Shown here one piece after another: positions 38,695 through 47,754 of a DNA stretch of 64,000 nt; the stretch's first letter is position 1; every line of letters starts with the position of its first letter. The DNA comes from Alphaproteobacteria bacterium. GTDB taxonomy: Bacteria; Pseudomonadota; Alphaproteobacteria; Rhodobacterales; Rhodobacteraceae. The stretch is from the NCBI GenBank assembly GCA_030424865.1, contig JAUHVR010000018.1, positions 53,619 through 117,618 on the forward strand, written 5' to 3'. The position numbers and the translations under genes are program-made. A model generated the notes under the pieces. It had not been told where the DNA came from and did no database searches. It saw nothing but the letters and a program-made list of their open reading frames with translations.

Positions 38695-40176
38695 TTAGTT
38701 CGGCCCCACCATGAAACAGGTGATCTGCCGTGCCTGCAGGCGGCGACAGGCTAGGTCCGCCTGTTCGCGGGTCAGCCCGTGGAAATTCGCATCATGACCC
38801 GCCGCGCGGCTGATCACCTTGCGGGTGGCGCCTTCGAGCGTCGTCGCCTCGGCCAGAGCGGTCTTCATCAGCACGGATTCGGCCTGGAACTTGGTTGTGT
38901 AGCGCCCGATGTTGATGCCCCAATGTTGCGCGCCCGAGGTCGACAGACGTGTCACGACCTCGCGGTCCTGGGGCACCAATGATCCGTCAGTCGTGTCTTC
39001 GACCGCGGCCAGCACCAACCCGCCCGGGCGCACCAGTGGCTTGGCCGATTCGATCGGGGCCGCGCTGGTCGAGGCCTTGACGCTGATCGCTTCGGCGGCC
39101 TCGGCAATCTCGACCGGGTCGGCCTTTGGATCCTTGGCGGTCTCGGCTTCGGCCACCAGAACCGCCGGTTGCGCCGAACCCGGACGGGCAAGCGGTCGCA
39201 GGCTCTTGGTCACCGCCGCCGCGGCGACACGGATCGATTTCGCCTTTTTGCCCGGATTGGACGAGGCATTGTCGACCGTCTGAACAACGATACCCGATGT
39301 GCTTGGATTGCCCTGATAGGCGGGCAACTTGGGCTTTTGCAGTGCCACGCGACTGGGCGCACGCCGAAAGCCCATATCCAGCAGCTCGGCCACCCGGGCG
39401 TTGCGCGTCGCCGTGGACCGGCCGCCAAAGACCGTCGCGATGATCCGTTCGTTGCCCCGCTTGGCCGAGGCCACAAGGTTGAACCCGGCCGCACGCGTAT
39501 AGCCGGTCTTGATCCCATCCGCGCCTTCATAGGCATCCAGCAGGCGACGGTTGGTGTTGCTGACCGCCTTGATCCCGGCATCCGTGCTGCGGCGTTGGAA
39601 GATGTTGTAATACTTCTGATAGTCGTAAAGCATATGCCGCCCAAGGATCGTCATGTCCCGGGCGGTCGACATGTGACCAACCTCGGTCAGGCCATGGGCG
39701 TTCTTGAAGGTCGTGCGCGTCATGCCCAGCGCCTTGGCGGTACGGTTCATGCGTCGGGCGAATGCGGCTTCGGAGCCCGAGATCGCCTCGGCAATCGCGG
39801 TCGCGGCGTCATTGGCCGATTTCACCGCTGCGGCGCGCACAAGATAACGCAGTTTGATCTTCTGCCCGGCGCGCAGACCCAGTTTGGACGGGGGTTCTGC
39901 CGCGGCGTTCTTGGACACCCGCACCAGCGTATCCATGCTCAGCTCGCCATTCTCGACCGCCTCGAAGGCGATGTAGAGCGTCATCATCTTGGTCAGCGAG
40001 GCCGGATGCAGCTGCGTGTCCGCGTTTCGCGCATGCAAAACCTTGCCCGACCGTGCATCCATAACCATCGCGGCATAGGGTGCTGCAATCGCACTGAGCG
40101 GCAGGACCACCGCCAGCCAAAATGCTGTCATGAAATACAGGCCAACTCGGCCCGGCCGCTTCCGCCGTCCCGCCAC
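38695..40176 (-). CDS. D-alanyl-D-alanine carboxypeptidase with C-terminal SPOR domain
   Basis: A 493-residue penicillin-binding protein of the DacA/DacC (S11) family. It has an N-terminal signal segment (about 12-32), the catalytic S60-L-T-K63, KSANDAA as the SxN motif and GIKTGYTRAAG as the KTG motif. A low-complexity linker follows and then a SPOR-like peptidoglycan-binding domain (NIGRYTTKFQAESVLMKTAL), which targets division sites. The GTG start at 40176 has AGAGGCAAG upstream. An internal ATG at residue 16 would still keep the signal. It removes terminal D-Ala in the periplasm. Confidence 0.93.
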   Translation of the reverse strand: MAGRRKRPGRVGLYFMTAFWLAVVLPLSAIAAPYAAMVMDARSGKVLHARNADTQLHPASLTKMMTLYIAFEAVENGELSMDTLVRVSKNAAAEPPSKLGLRAGQKIKLRYLVRAAAVKSANDAATAIAEAISGSEAAFARRMNRTAKALGMTRTTFKNAHGLTEVGHMSTARDMTILGRHMLYDYQKYYNIFQRRSTDAGIKAVSNTNRRLLDAYEGADGIKTGYTRAAGFNLVASAKRGNERIIATVFGGRSTATRNARVAELLDMGFRRAPSRVALQKPKLPAYQGNPSTSGIVVQTVDNASSNPGKKAKSIRVAAAAVTKSLRPLARPGSAQPAVLVAEAETAKDPKADPVEIAEAAEAISVKASTSAAPIESAKPLVRPGGLVLAAVEDTTDGSLVPQDREVVTRLSTSGAQHWGINIGRYTTKFQAESVLMKTALAEATTLEGATRKVISRAAGHDANFHGLTREQADLACRRLQARQITCFMVGPN

Positions 40177-40382
40177 GTAACTTGCCTCTTCTGCCTCAAG
40201 CCGCCGGTTTTCCGGCTGACATAGTATTCTTGGTTAAGGTTAAGCTAGCACATCCGGTCCACTGAATAAAGCGCTCGATTCAAAGGATTTTATTAAGGTT
40301 TTGGAAACCCCCGAGGCACATCTTGGGGTTGAAGCAGGCCACGACGCAACCACGGCGATTGTGGCAAGAATGTGGCAACGGC

Positions 40383-41084
40383 CTAGCTGATCTCGTCGAC
40401 CAAATCGGGCAAATCACCCAAGTGTGCGATTTCGCGATAGCGGGCGGCATTTTCAGGGGCTTCGGCGTGTTCGAAATCCCAGGCCAGGTCCTGGGGCACA
40501 AAGATCCCCCAGCTGCCCGCGTCGATGGCCGGGCGGACGTCGGATTTCATCGAATTCCCGACCATCATGGCCCCCTGCACGCCGCCTGGCGTCCTACCGA
40601 AAATCCCGGAATAGGTGGTCACCGTCTTATCAGAGACGATTTGCACATCGTCAAACATCTCACCCAGCCCCGATTGTGCCAACTTGCGTTCCTGGTCCAG
40701 CAGGTCTCCCTTTGTGATCAGGACAAGGTAATGCGACCCAGCAAAATGGGCCACCGTCTCTTGGGCGTGCGGCAGCAACTCGATCGGGTGGCGCAGCATC
40801 TCGCGCCCGGCTTCCATCAGTTCCGCGATGACCGAGGCAGGCACGCGCTCTTCGGTGACCTCGATTGCGGTTTCGATCATCGACAGGACAAATCCCTTGA
40901 TGCCAAAGCCGTAGTGCCCAAGGTTTCGCCGTTCGGCCTCGACCAGCGCAGCGCCCAGATGATCCGGCTCGGCAAAATCGGCCAGAAGCTCGGCAAACCG
41001 GTCCTGTGTCAGCTTGAAAAACCGCTCGTTGTGCCACAGCGTGTCGTCCGCATCGAAGCCGATTGTCCTGAGATTCTGCGCCAT
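40383..41084 (-). CDS. HAD-family hydrolase
   Basis: A 233-residue haloacid-dehalogenase-like phosphatase. Motif I is D11-A-D13 in GFDADDTLW, motif II is LLITKGD ([13 protein letters not shown]), and the motif IV region is [18 protein letters not shown] helical cap lies between, so it is a subfamily I enzyme. The substrate is unknown. It is divergent from clpS. The 206 bases between its stop and dacC contain no gene I can support. Confidence 0.88.
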   Translation of the reverse strand: MAQNLRTIGFDADDTLWHNERFFKLTQDRFAELLADFAEPDHLGAALVEAERRNLGHYGFGIKGFVLSMIETAIEVTEERVPASVIAELMEAGREMLRHPIELLPHAQETVAHFAGSHYLVLITKGDLLDQERKLAQSGLGEMFDDVQIVSDKTVTTYSGIFGRTPGGVQGAMMVGNSMKSDVRPAIDAGSWGIFVPQDLAWDFEHAEAPENAARYREIAHLGDLPDLVDEIS

Positions 41085-41208
41085 TCTGGAAATCCCTTTG
41101 ACTGCGCCTCTTTTCTCGGGCGACGGACAGGTTATATATGCGTGCTACAGCCCACCTAGCAAATCAAGTGTGCCTTGTATGTTTCAGCCCTTTCCGAAAG
41201 AGCTTTTG

Positions 41209-41532
41209 ATGGCCGCCGATGACGGCAATGACGACGACAGCGATGCCGGTGTCGCGGTCAAGACGCGCACCCGGACCAAGCGGCCGCCGCTGTACAAGGT
41301 CTTGCTTTTGAACGACGATTACACCCCGATGGAATTCGTCGTGCATGTGTTGGAGCGGTTCTTTGGCATGACCCACGCGCAGGCGTTCGAAATCATGCTG
41401 ACGGTGCACAAAAAGGGTGTCGCCGTGGTGGGTGTCTTCAGCCACGAGATCGCCGAGACCAAGGTCGGACAGGTCATGGATTTTGCCCGGCGGCATCAGC
41501 ATCCGCTGCAGTGCACCATGGAAAAGGAGTGA
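41209..41532 (+). CDS. clpS: ATP-dependent Clp protease adaptor ClpS
   Basis: A 107-residue ClpS adaptor: acidic N-terminal extension, then [20 protein letters not shown], the N-degron-binding core, and [19 protein letters not shown]. It delivers N-end-rule substrates to ClpAP in the cytoplasm. The ATG at 41209 with AAAGAG upstream is preferred. An in-frame ATG ten codons earlier (41179) is possible but has no ribosome-binding site. clpA is not in the window. Confidence 0.95.
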   Translation: MAADDGNDDDSDAGVAVKTRTRTKRPPLYKVLLLNDDYTPMEFVVHVLERFFGMTHAQAFEIMLTVHKKGVAVVGVFSHEIAETKVGQVMDFARRHQHPLQCTMEKE

Positions 41533-41555
41533 TCCGCCCGCGCGGATCGACCTGA

Positions 41556-42542
41556 ATGAGCGCCCGCCTTTCGCATGTTTTGCGCGACTCTGCGCTGGTC
41601 CCGGACGAGGGGCGCGTCGTCGTGTTCGGCGCAACGCGCGAGACGGACCTGTCTGAGCTGCCCAAGGATCGGACGGATGTGGTGCAGGGATTTTTCCCTG
41701 AGGCAGAGGCGCTGAAGGCGCGCGGCTATGCGGTGCGCACCGCCCCGGATTTCCCATACGTTCTGGCAATTGTCTGCCTGCCGCGCGCCAAGGCACTGGC
41801 GCAGGCCTGGACCAAAGAGGCCGCGCGGGTGGTGCCCGACGGGGTTGTCGTGATCGATGGCCAAAAGACAGACGGGATCGAAAGCGCCCTGAAGGCCTGC
41901 AAAAAGCGCGTTGGCTTGTCGGGTCAGACCTCAAAGGCGCACGGCAAGACCTTTTGGTTCGCCTCGGATCGCGCTTTTTCCGACTGGGGCAGCCCCGGGT
42001 GCCAGCTGCAGGCTGACGGGTATTGGCGCGCGGCGGCGGTCTTTTCCGCTGACGGCGTGGATCCGGCCTCGGCCATGCTGGCCGAGGCCTTGCCCAAACA
42101 GATCGGGGCCGAGATTGCCGATTTGGGCGCGGGTTGGGGCTATCTGTCCGGGCAGGTTCTGTCTCGTGGCACGGTCACCGGCCTGCATCTGGTCGAGGCC
42201 GATCACACGGCGCTCGAATGCGCGCAAAAGAACGTCACGGATGCCCGCGCGACGTTCCACTGGGATGACGCCACCACCTGGTCGCCGCCCAAACCGCTGG
42301 ATGCCGTGGTGATGAACCCGCCCTTTCATACCGGACGAGCCGCTGACGTGGATTTGGGCCGGGCGTTCATCCGCAACGCGGCGCGCATCCTCAAACCCTC
42401 GGGCCAGCTTTTCATGGTGGCCAACCGCCACCTGCCCTACGAGGCGGAACTTGGCGAACGTTTCGCCAAGGTTGCTGAACTTGTCGGCGACAATCGGTTC
42501 AAAATCCTGCATGCACAAAAGCCCACTCGCCCCCGCAGGTGA
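41556..42542 (+). CDS. rsmC: class I SAM-dependent methyltransferase, RsmC-like
   Basis: A 328-residue protein with an N-terminal degenerate methyltransferase-like domain and a C-terminal catalytic domain. SAM motif I is EIADLGAGWGYLSGQ, and the amino-methylating motif is MNPPFHTG. This layout is that of RsmC, the 16S rRNA m2G1207 methyltransferase. The N-terminal half is more diverged, so RlmG is a less likely alternative. It starts 24 bases after clpS. Confidence 0.85.
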   Translation: MSARLSHVLRDSALVPDEGRVVVFGATRETDLSELPKDRTDVVQGFFPEAEALKARGYAVRTAPDFPYVLAIVCLPRAKALAQAWTKEAARVVPDGVVVIDGQKTDGIESALKACKKRVGLSGQTSKAHGKTFWFASDRAFSDWGSPGCQLQADGYWRAAAVFSADGVDPASAMLAEALPKQIGAEIADLGAGWGYLSGQVLSRGTVTGLHLVEADHTALECAQKNVTDARATFHWDDATTWSPPKPLDAVVMNPPFHTGRAADVDLGRAFIRNAARILKPSGQLFMVANRHLPYEAELGERFAKVAELVGDNRFKILHAQKPTRPRR

Positions 42543-42588
42543 ACTCGCTTAAAGTGGGCTATTCGAACGGACCTTAGCGGAGAGATCC

Positions 42589-43389
42589 ATGGGCTTTTCC
42601 ATCGAAGGCAAAACCGTCATCGTAACCGGCGCCGCAAATGGCGTTGGTCTGGCGATTGGCCGACAATTTGCCGACAAGGGCGCAAACGTGATGTTTGCGG
42701 ACATGGACGAAGACGGGCTGCGCGACCAGCTGGGCGAGGTCACCGAGGACAGCAACATCCGATACTTCGCCGGCGATTTGCGCGAGCGGTTGACGATCGC
42801 GAACCTGCTGTCCGCCACCATCGATGCTTTTGACCGGATTGACGTTCTGATCAACGGAAGTCGGCAGATGATGGCCTCGAACCCGCTGGATATCGAGGAT
42901 GACACGGTCGAGACGCTGTTGACCCAGAACCTGCTGACCTCGCTTCGGTTGTCGCAGCTTGTTGCCAAGCGGATGATCAAGCAGGCCGAGGGCCAGGAAG
43001 AGGGCACGGCGGGCGCGATCGTGAATCTGTCGTCCATTGCCGCGCGGCGCACCCACCCCGATCTGCTGGCTTATTCGGTCTCGACCGCGGCGCTGGACCA
43101 GATGACCCGGTCGCTGGCGGTGGCGCTGGCGCCCTATCGCATCCGGGTGAACGCGGTTTCCTTTGGCTCTGTCATGAGCGCCAGCCTGAAAGGCGCGCTC
43201 AAGGAAAACAAGGATTACCGCGAGGATATCGAGGATCACACCCCGCTGGGCCGCATTGCTGGCGCGTCTGAAGTGGCCGATGCCGTGCAGTATCTGGCCT
43301 CGGACGGGGCGGGTTTTGTGACGGGTCAAATCATGACCGTTGACGGCGGTCGCACCCTGCTTGATCCGGTGGCCGCGCCCGCACACTAG
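42589..43389 (+). CDS. short-chain dehydrogenase/reductase lacking the catalytic lysine
   Basis: A 266-residue SDR. The cofactor motif TGAANGVGLAIG starts at residue 14, followed by an acidic D38 that favours NAD over NADP. The catalytic Ser is in IVNLSSIAA and Tyr in LLAYSVSTAALDQM. The expected YxxxK reads YSVST, so the lysine is threonine, and the NNAG motif reads INGS. Both are key elements of SDR catalysis. The fold is otherwise complete to the C-terminal DGG, so the protein may bind nucleotide without normal dehydrogenase chemistry. It lies 76 bases before hemF. Confidence 0.88.
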   Translation: MGFSIEGKTVIVTGAANGVGLAIGRQFADKGANVMFADMDEDGLRDQLGEVTEDSNIRYFAGDLRERLTIANLLSATIDAFDRIDVLINGSRQMMASNPLDIEDDTVETLLTQNLLTSLRLSQLVAKRMIKQAEGQEEGTAGAIVNLSSIAARRTHPDLLAYSVSTAALDQMTRSLAVALAPYRIRVNAVSFGSVMSASLKGALKENKDYREDIEDHTPLGRIAGASEVADAVQYLASDGAGFVTGQIMTVDGGRTLLDPVAAPAH

Positions 43390-43465
43390 GATTGGCGTGA
43401 TAGCACGGACCATTGTCTTGTCCCGCAGCGCTGGCTAGGACTGTGAGAAAGGACAGGGGGCAGGC

Positions 43466-44356
43466 ATGTCACAGATGGACACCGAAAAATCACGCGCGGC
43501 CACATGGTTCCGCGAATTGCGCGACCAGATTGTTGCGGCTTTTGAGGGGCTTGAGGACAGTCACGCCACCGGTCCGCTTGCGGACATGTCCCCCGGACGG
43601 TTCGAGGTGACCGAAACCGAGCGCGCCGCGCCTGACGGTGGCGATGCCGGTGGCGGGTTGATGAGCGTCATGCGTGGCGGCCGGGTGTTCGAGAAGGTCG
43701 GCGTGAACGTCTCGACCGTCTATGGCGAGCTGGGCGAACGTGCCCAGATGGCCATGGCTGCGCGCAAGGGCATTCCCGGCATGAAGGACGACCCACGGTT
43801 CTGGGCCTCGGGTATCAGCCTTGTTGCGCATATGCAGAACCCGCATTGCCCCGCGGTGCACATGAACACCCGGATGTTCTGGACCCCCCACGCCTGGTGG
43901 TTCGGCGGCGGGTCGGATCTGAACCCTTGCCTGGAATATGCCGAGGACACCGCGCATTTTCACGCGACGCAAAAGGCGCATCTGGACCCACACGGCGAAG
44001 CGGAATACCCGCGTCTGAAAGAGTGGGCGGACGAGTATTTCTATATCCCGCACCGCAAACGCGCGCGCGGGGTTGGCGGCATCTTTATGGATGACCAATG
44101 CCGTGGCGACTGGGAGGCGGATTTTGCCCTGACCCAGGACATCGGGCGGGCCTTTCTGCCGGCCTTTGTGCCGCTGATCGAAAAGCGCCGCGTGCAGGAT
44201 TGGTCCGAGGCCGACAAGGACGCGCAGCTGGTGCACCGGGGCCTCTATGCCGAATACAACCTCGTTTACGATCGGGGGACGAAATTCGGGCTGGAAACCG
44301 GGCACGACCCTGATGCGGTGCTGATGAGCCTGCCGCCCCTGGCGAAGTGGCGCTAG
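43466..44356 (+). CDS. hemF: oxygen-dependent coproporphyrinogen III oxidase
   Basis: A 296-residue HemF, the aerobic counterpart of HemN at 25,197. Characteristic stretches are GISLVAHMQNPHCPAVHMN, WFGGGSDLNP and the C-terminal EYNLVYDRGTKFGLETG. It converts coproporphyrinogen III to protoporphyrinogen IX using O2 in the cytosol. The start is ATG at 43466 (MSQMDTEKS) with AAAGGACAGGGG upstream. It converges on rlmH. Confidence 0.97.
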   Translation: MSQMDTEKSRAATWFRELRDQIVAAFEGLEDSHATGPLADMSPGRFEVTETERAAPDGGDAGGGLMSVMRGGRVFEKVGVNVSTVYGELGERAQMAMAARKGIPGMKDDPRFWASGISLVAHMQNPHCPAVHMNTRMFWTPHAWWFGGGSDLNPCLEYAEDTAHFHATQKAHLDPHGEAEYPRLKEWADEYFYIPHRKRARGVGGIFMDDQCRGDWEADFALTQDIGRAFLPAFVPLIEKRRVQDWSEADKDAQLVHRGLYAEYNLVYDRGTKFGLETGHDPDAVLMSLPPLAKWR

Positions 44357-44360
44357 GCCC

Positions 44361-44828
44361 TCACACCCGGTGATATGGGCTGCCTGCCAGGATCGAGGCG
44401 GCCCGATACAGCTGCTCGGCCAGCATGACCCGCGCGAGCATGTGCGGCCAGACCATGCGCCCAAAGGATATCGCCAGATCCGCCTGCGCCCGTAGCCGCG
44501 GGTCAATCCCGTCCGCGCCGCCGATCACAAAGGCGACGTCCCCCGCCGCCTGATCCCGAAAATCCGCCAGTTTCTGTGAGAATTGAGGCGAGGTCAGCTC
44601 TTTGCCGCGCTCGTCCAGCACAACCAGTTTGCCGCCTTTCGGCAAGGCCTTTTCCAAAAGCTCGGCCTCGGCGGCCATGCCGCCTTTGCGGGCTTCGACC
44701 TCGGTCACGCCACCCAGCGTCAGACCCAATCCTCGTCCGGTCTTTTCGAACCGATCGAGGTAGTCGTCGATCAACTGCCGTTCCGGGCCGGTCCGCAACC
44801 GGCCCACGACACAAAGATGCACACGCAT
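44361..44828 (-). CDS. rlmH: 23S rRNA (pseudouridine1915-N3)-methyltransferase RlmH
   Basis: A 155-residue SPOUT methyltransferase. The knot region has LVVLDERGKELTSPQFSQKL and FVIGGADGI, both diagnostic for RlmH, and the C-terminus ends in the usual EQLYRAASILAGSPYHR. It modifies helix 69 of assembled ribosomes. It follows rsfS directly, with no base between them, the common rsfS-rlmH pairing. Confidence 0.97.
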   Translation of the reverse strand: MRVHLCVVGRLRTGPERQLIDDYLDRFEKTGRGLGLTLGGVTEVEARKGGMAAEAELLEKALPKGGKLVVLDERGKELTSPQFSQKLADFRDQAAGDVAFVIGGADGIDPRLRAQADLAISFGRMVWPHMLARVMLAEQLYRAASILAGSPYHRV

Positions 44829-45194
44829 TTACGAGGTCTTGGCGGCCTCGGTCGGCACCCACATCTTTTCCAGCTGGTAGAACTCGCGCACTTCCGGCCG
44901 GAAGACATGAACAATCACATCGCCCGTGTCGATCAGAACCCAGTCACCGGTTTCCTTGCCTTCGACCTTGGACAGAACGCCGAATTCCTGCTTCAGGCCG
45001 TCCGTCAGCTTTTCAGCCAGCGAAACCACCTGGCGCGATGAGCGCCCGGCACAGACGACCATGTAGTCGCCCATCGAGGACTTTCCGCGCAGATCGATCT
45101 GCACGACGTCTTCGGCCTTGTTTTCGTCAAGAAGGGTCAGAATGGCGGCAAGCAGGGTTTCGCTTGTGGCCTCTGCAAATGTGGTGCCCGTCAT
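44829..45194 (-). CDS. rsfS: ribosomal silencing factor RsfS
   Basis: A 121-residue RsfS/Iojap protein. The core AEDVVQIDLRGKSSMGDYMV and the GDVIVHVFRPEVREFYQLEKMW ending are typical. It binds L14 and blocks 30S-50S joining in starved cells. I use the ATG at 45194 because GGGGA is five bases upstream; an ATG two codons earlier is equally in frame. The usual partner nadD is not adjacent. About 210 bases with no visible gene separate it from mscS. Confidence 0.95.
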   Translation of the reverse strand: MTGTTFAEATSETLLAAILTLLDENKAEDVVQIDLRGKSSMGDYMVVCAGRSSRQVVSLAEKLTDGLKQEFGVLSKVEGKETGDWVLIDTGDVIVHVFRPEVREFYQLEKMWVPTEAAKTS

Positions 45195-45407
45195 GGGCAT
45201 CCCCGGTTCAACGGCTGCTGCCGTGTCAGCGGTAAGAGACAGGACATGGTCCTCCTAGATAGCGCACCGTGAACGCCCCGGCGCCTGGGCTGTCTTAAAT
45301 ATAACAACTCAAGTGTAACTTCTCAATGTCACACGCCTGTTTCACGGGCACCCCGTGGCAGAGCTGCCGCTTTTTCGGTCGGGACCCTGAGAAATCTTAA
45401 CAAAAGC

Positions 45408-46781
45408 TCAGCCGGACGCTCCGCCTGCAGCGGTGCCAGAGGCGGGGATGTCCTGATCCTCGCCCAGCATGCGAACTTCGCGCTGCGGGAAAGGGATCGA
45501 GATATTGTGCTCTTGAAACGCGTCCCACAGCGCCAGATAGACATTGCCCCGGATGTTGGTCAGCCCGCCGGTCGGGTCTTCGATCCAGAAGCGCAGAATG
45601 TAGTCGACCGAACTGTCGCCGAATCCCACGATGTGACACACGGGGGATTTGTCTTCCAGAACGCGGTCCACGGACTGAGCGGCCTCGATGGCGATGCGGC
45701 GCACGAGGTGAGGATCGTCCGAGTAGGCCGTGCCGAATCGGATGTCGAGCCGCACAAAGTCGTTCGAATGGGACCAGTTCACCACCTGCCCGGTGATCAG
45801 ATCCTCGTTCGGGATCAGGTATTCACGCCCGTCCCGCGTGGTGATCGACACGTAGCGCGCGCCCAGCGCGTTGATCCAGCCAAAGGTTTCACCCAGGCTG
45901 ATGACGTCGCCGGGCTTGATCGACTTGTCGAGCAGGATGATGATGCCGGACACAAGGTTCGAGACGACCTTTTGCAGGCCGAACCCCAGCCCCACACCGA
46001 TGGCACCCGACAGGACCGCAAAACCGGTCAGGTCCACACCCGCGATCTTGAGCCCCACGAAAAAGGCCGCGCCGTAAAGCAGGACCTGCAGGAATTTGAC
46101 CACCAGCACCTGCATCGAGGGCGAGATATCCTCGTTCCTGCGAATACTGGCGGCAGAGGCCGACGAGAAGAACCGCGCCAGCGCAATAAGTCCGGCCAGG
46201 ATCACGGCCGCCTGCACGATCAGCAGCAACGACAGGCGTGTGTCGCCAAAAGACAGCGCAACGCTGTCCAGCAGGCTGCGGGCGTCCTCTTCCAGCCCGG
46301 TGATGTTCAGCGTGACCCAGATCCAGGCGCCGTAGCGCACGATCCCCCGGACAAAAGCGTTGCCGATCAGCCGCGCGGCAAAGGCGATCAGCAGCCAGGC
46401 AAGGCTCAGGTCCGCCAGGATCCCCAGCAGATAGCTGCGCGAGGGCCAGGTGACCTCGCGCATGATCCAGACGGTCGCCCAGATCAGCACCACGAAAAAG
46501 ATCATCCGCAGCCGGCGATGCAGGATCAGCAGGATCCGCAACTGCCACTTGGCCCAGCCCTGACGGCCATGCATCCAGGCGCGCATCCGGGGGCGGGCAA
46601 AATAGGCAAGCAACGTGGCCAGCAGGAAGAGCCCCAGCGCGATGGCAACCTGATAGGCGTTCCAGGTGCGCAGCAGACCGACCGCAAACTTTTCCCCGTC
46701 TTCGAGGATTTGCAGCAGGATGCCTTCGGTGGTGGTGTCGACCACATCCGGGGTTTCGTCTTCGATCTGCTCCATCAGCAC
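45408..46781 (-). CDS. mechanosensitive ion channel, MscS family
   Basis: A 457-residue channel with five or six predicted membrane helices. The pore-lining and adjacent segments are GFAVLSGAIGVGLGFGLQKVVSNLVSGI, then the beta domain with KPGDVISLGETFGWINALGARY, and the C-terminal cytosolic domain. The extra N-terminal helices make it larger than E. coli MscS (286 residues). It should release solutes on osmotic down-shock. Confidence 0.93.
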   Translation of the reverse strand: MLMEQIEDETPDVVDTTTEGILLQILEDGEKFAVGLLRTWNAYQVAIALGLFLLATLLAYFARPRMRAWMHGRQGWAKWQLRILLILHRRLRMIFFVVLIWATVWIMREVTWPSRSYLLGILADLSLAWLLIAFAARLIGNAFVRGIVRYGAWIWVTLNITGLEEDARSLLDSVALSFGDTRLSLLLIVQAAVILAGLIALARFFSSASAASIRRNEDISPSMQVLVVKFLQVLLYGAAFFVGLKIAGVDLTGFAVLSGAIGVGLGFGLQKVVSNLVSGIIILLDKSIKPGDVISLGETFGWINALGARYVSITTRDGREYLIPNEDLITGQVVNWSHSNDFVRLDIRFGTAYSDDPHLVRRIAIEAAQSVDRVLEDKSPVCHIVGFGDSSVDYILRFWIEDPTGGLTNIRGNVYLALWDAFQEHNISIPFPQREVRMLGEDQDIPASGTAAGGASG

Positions 46782-46848
46782 CCCTCCTCAGGTGGAAGAC
46801 GGGACGGAAATTGTCATGGGCGCCGTCCTACAAAGGACAGATTGGCGC

Positions 46849-47475
46849 TCAGCGCTCTTGCAGGGCCAAACGCAGGCCCAGGGCGCAGTAGATGCTGCCC
46901 ACGATCTTGCCCTGCCACTTCAGCACCGTCGGGTTGCGCCGCAAAAACGTGCCCAACCCTCCGGCGGCGACGGAATAAACGATGGTGCTGAAAAACCCGA
47001 TCAGGGCAAAGACAAGCCCGAGAACCGTAAGCTGCAGCACGACGTTGCCGCGTTCGGGCGTCACGAACTGCGGCAGGAAGGCCAGAAAGAACAGCGCGGT
47101 CTTGGGGTTCAGAACTTCGGCCAAAATGGCCTGGCTGAAAGCCTGCCGGGCGCTGATCCTGACGCGGCCCTGCCCCAGATCGACCGCCGACTTGTCGAGG
47201 ATTGCCCGCACGCCGAGGTACACCAGATACCCCGCGCCGATGTATTTCACGATGGTGAACAAGGTCGCCGAGGCGGCAATGACCGCCGAGATCCCGATCA
47301 CCGCCATGATCGTATGCAGAAAATCCCCGGCCGTGATCCCGGCACCAGTTGCGATCCCGACCCGGGTCCCCGAGGTCGTGGCGCGCGCCACGGTCAACAG
47401 CGTCGCCGGGCCGGGCATGAAGACAAAACCCAGAACAATCAGTGCATAGGTTGTCAAAACGGTCGGGTCGATCAT
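46849..47475 (-). CDS. LysE-family amino-acid exporter (RhtB type)
   Basis: A 208-residue inner-membrane protein with six hydrophobic helices and the family signature FVFMPGPATLLTVARATTSG near the N-terminus. LysE/RhtB proteins export amino acids or derivatives; the substrate is not evident. It is divergent from leuC, with about 280 bases between the starts. Confidence 0.9.
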   Translation of the reverse strand: MIDPTVLTTYALIVLGFVFMPGPATLLTVARATTSGTRVGIATGAGITAGDFLHTIMAVIGISAVIAASATLFTIVKYIGAGYLVYLGVRAILDKSAVDLGQGRVRISARQAFSQAILAEVLNPKTALFFLAFLPQFVTPERGNVVLQLTVLGLVFALIGFFSTIVYSVAAGGLGTFLRRNPTVLKWQGKIVGSIYCALGLRLALQER

Positions 47476-47695
47476 CGGCCGGTCTCCAAATGGTATTGGC
47501 TGTCAGCAATCCACAAAGCCCATCCAAAAACAAGGCCCCGGGCGCGCCCCTTGATCGCGGGGGGGACTCACTGTATCCCGTGGCCCATGTTTTTGCAGAT
47601 CAACCTTGGCGACCACGCCCGCCTGCGTGAACGGTTTCACGGGGCCAGTTTCACGGTTTTGGCGCGCCTATAAGGGCTGCGCCCCATCTGTCTGT

Positions 47696-47714
47696 TGACC
47701 AGAGCCTCTGGTCA
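47696..47714. promoter_or_regulatory. 19-base palindrome upstream of leuC
   Basis: TGACCAGA-GCC-TCTGGTCA, a perfect 8-base dyad, lies 40-58 bases before the leuC ATG. Its place suggests an operator, but no matching regulator is known from the window. The 219 bases upstream, back to the LysE start, contain no supported gene. Confidence 0.35.
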
Positions 47715-47754
47715 CGCAAACATCCAAATCAACACACCGAAGGGGAGAGGACGC

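Noticed and set aside
47588..47673. 28-codon frame MFLQINLGDHARLRERFHGA as a leader peptide of leuC
   Set aside because: Only four leucines, not clustered, no ribosome-binding site and no terminator behind it.
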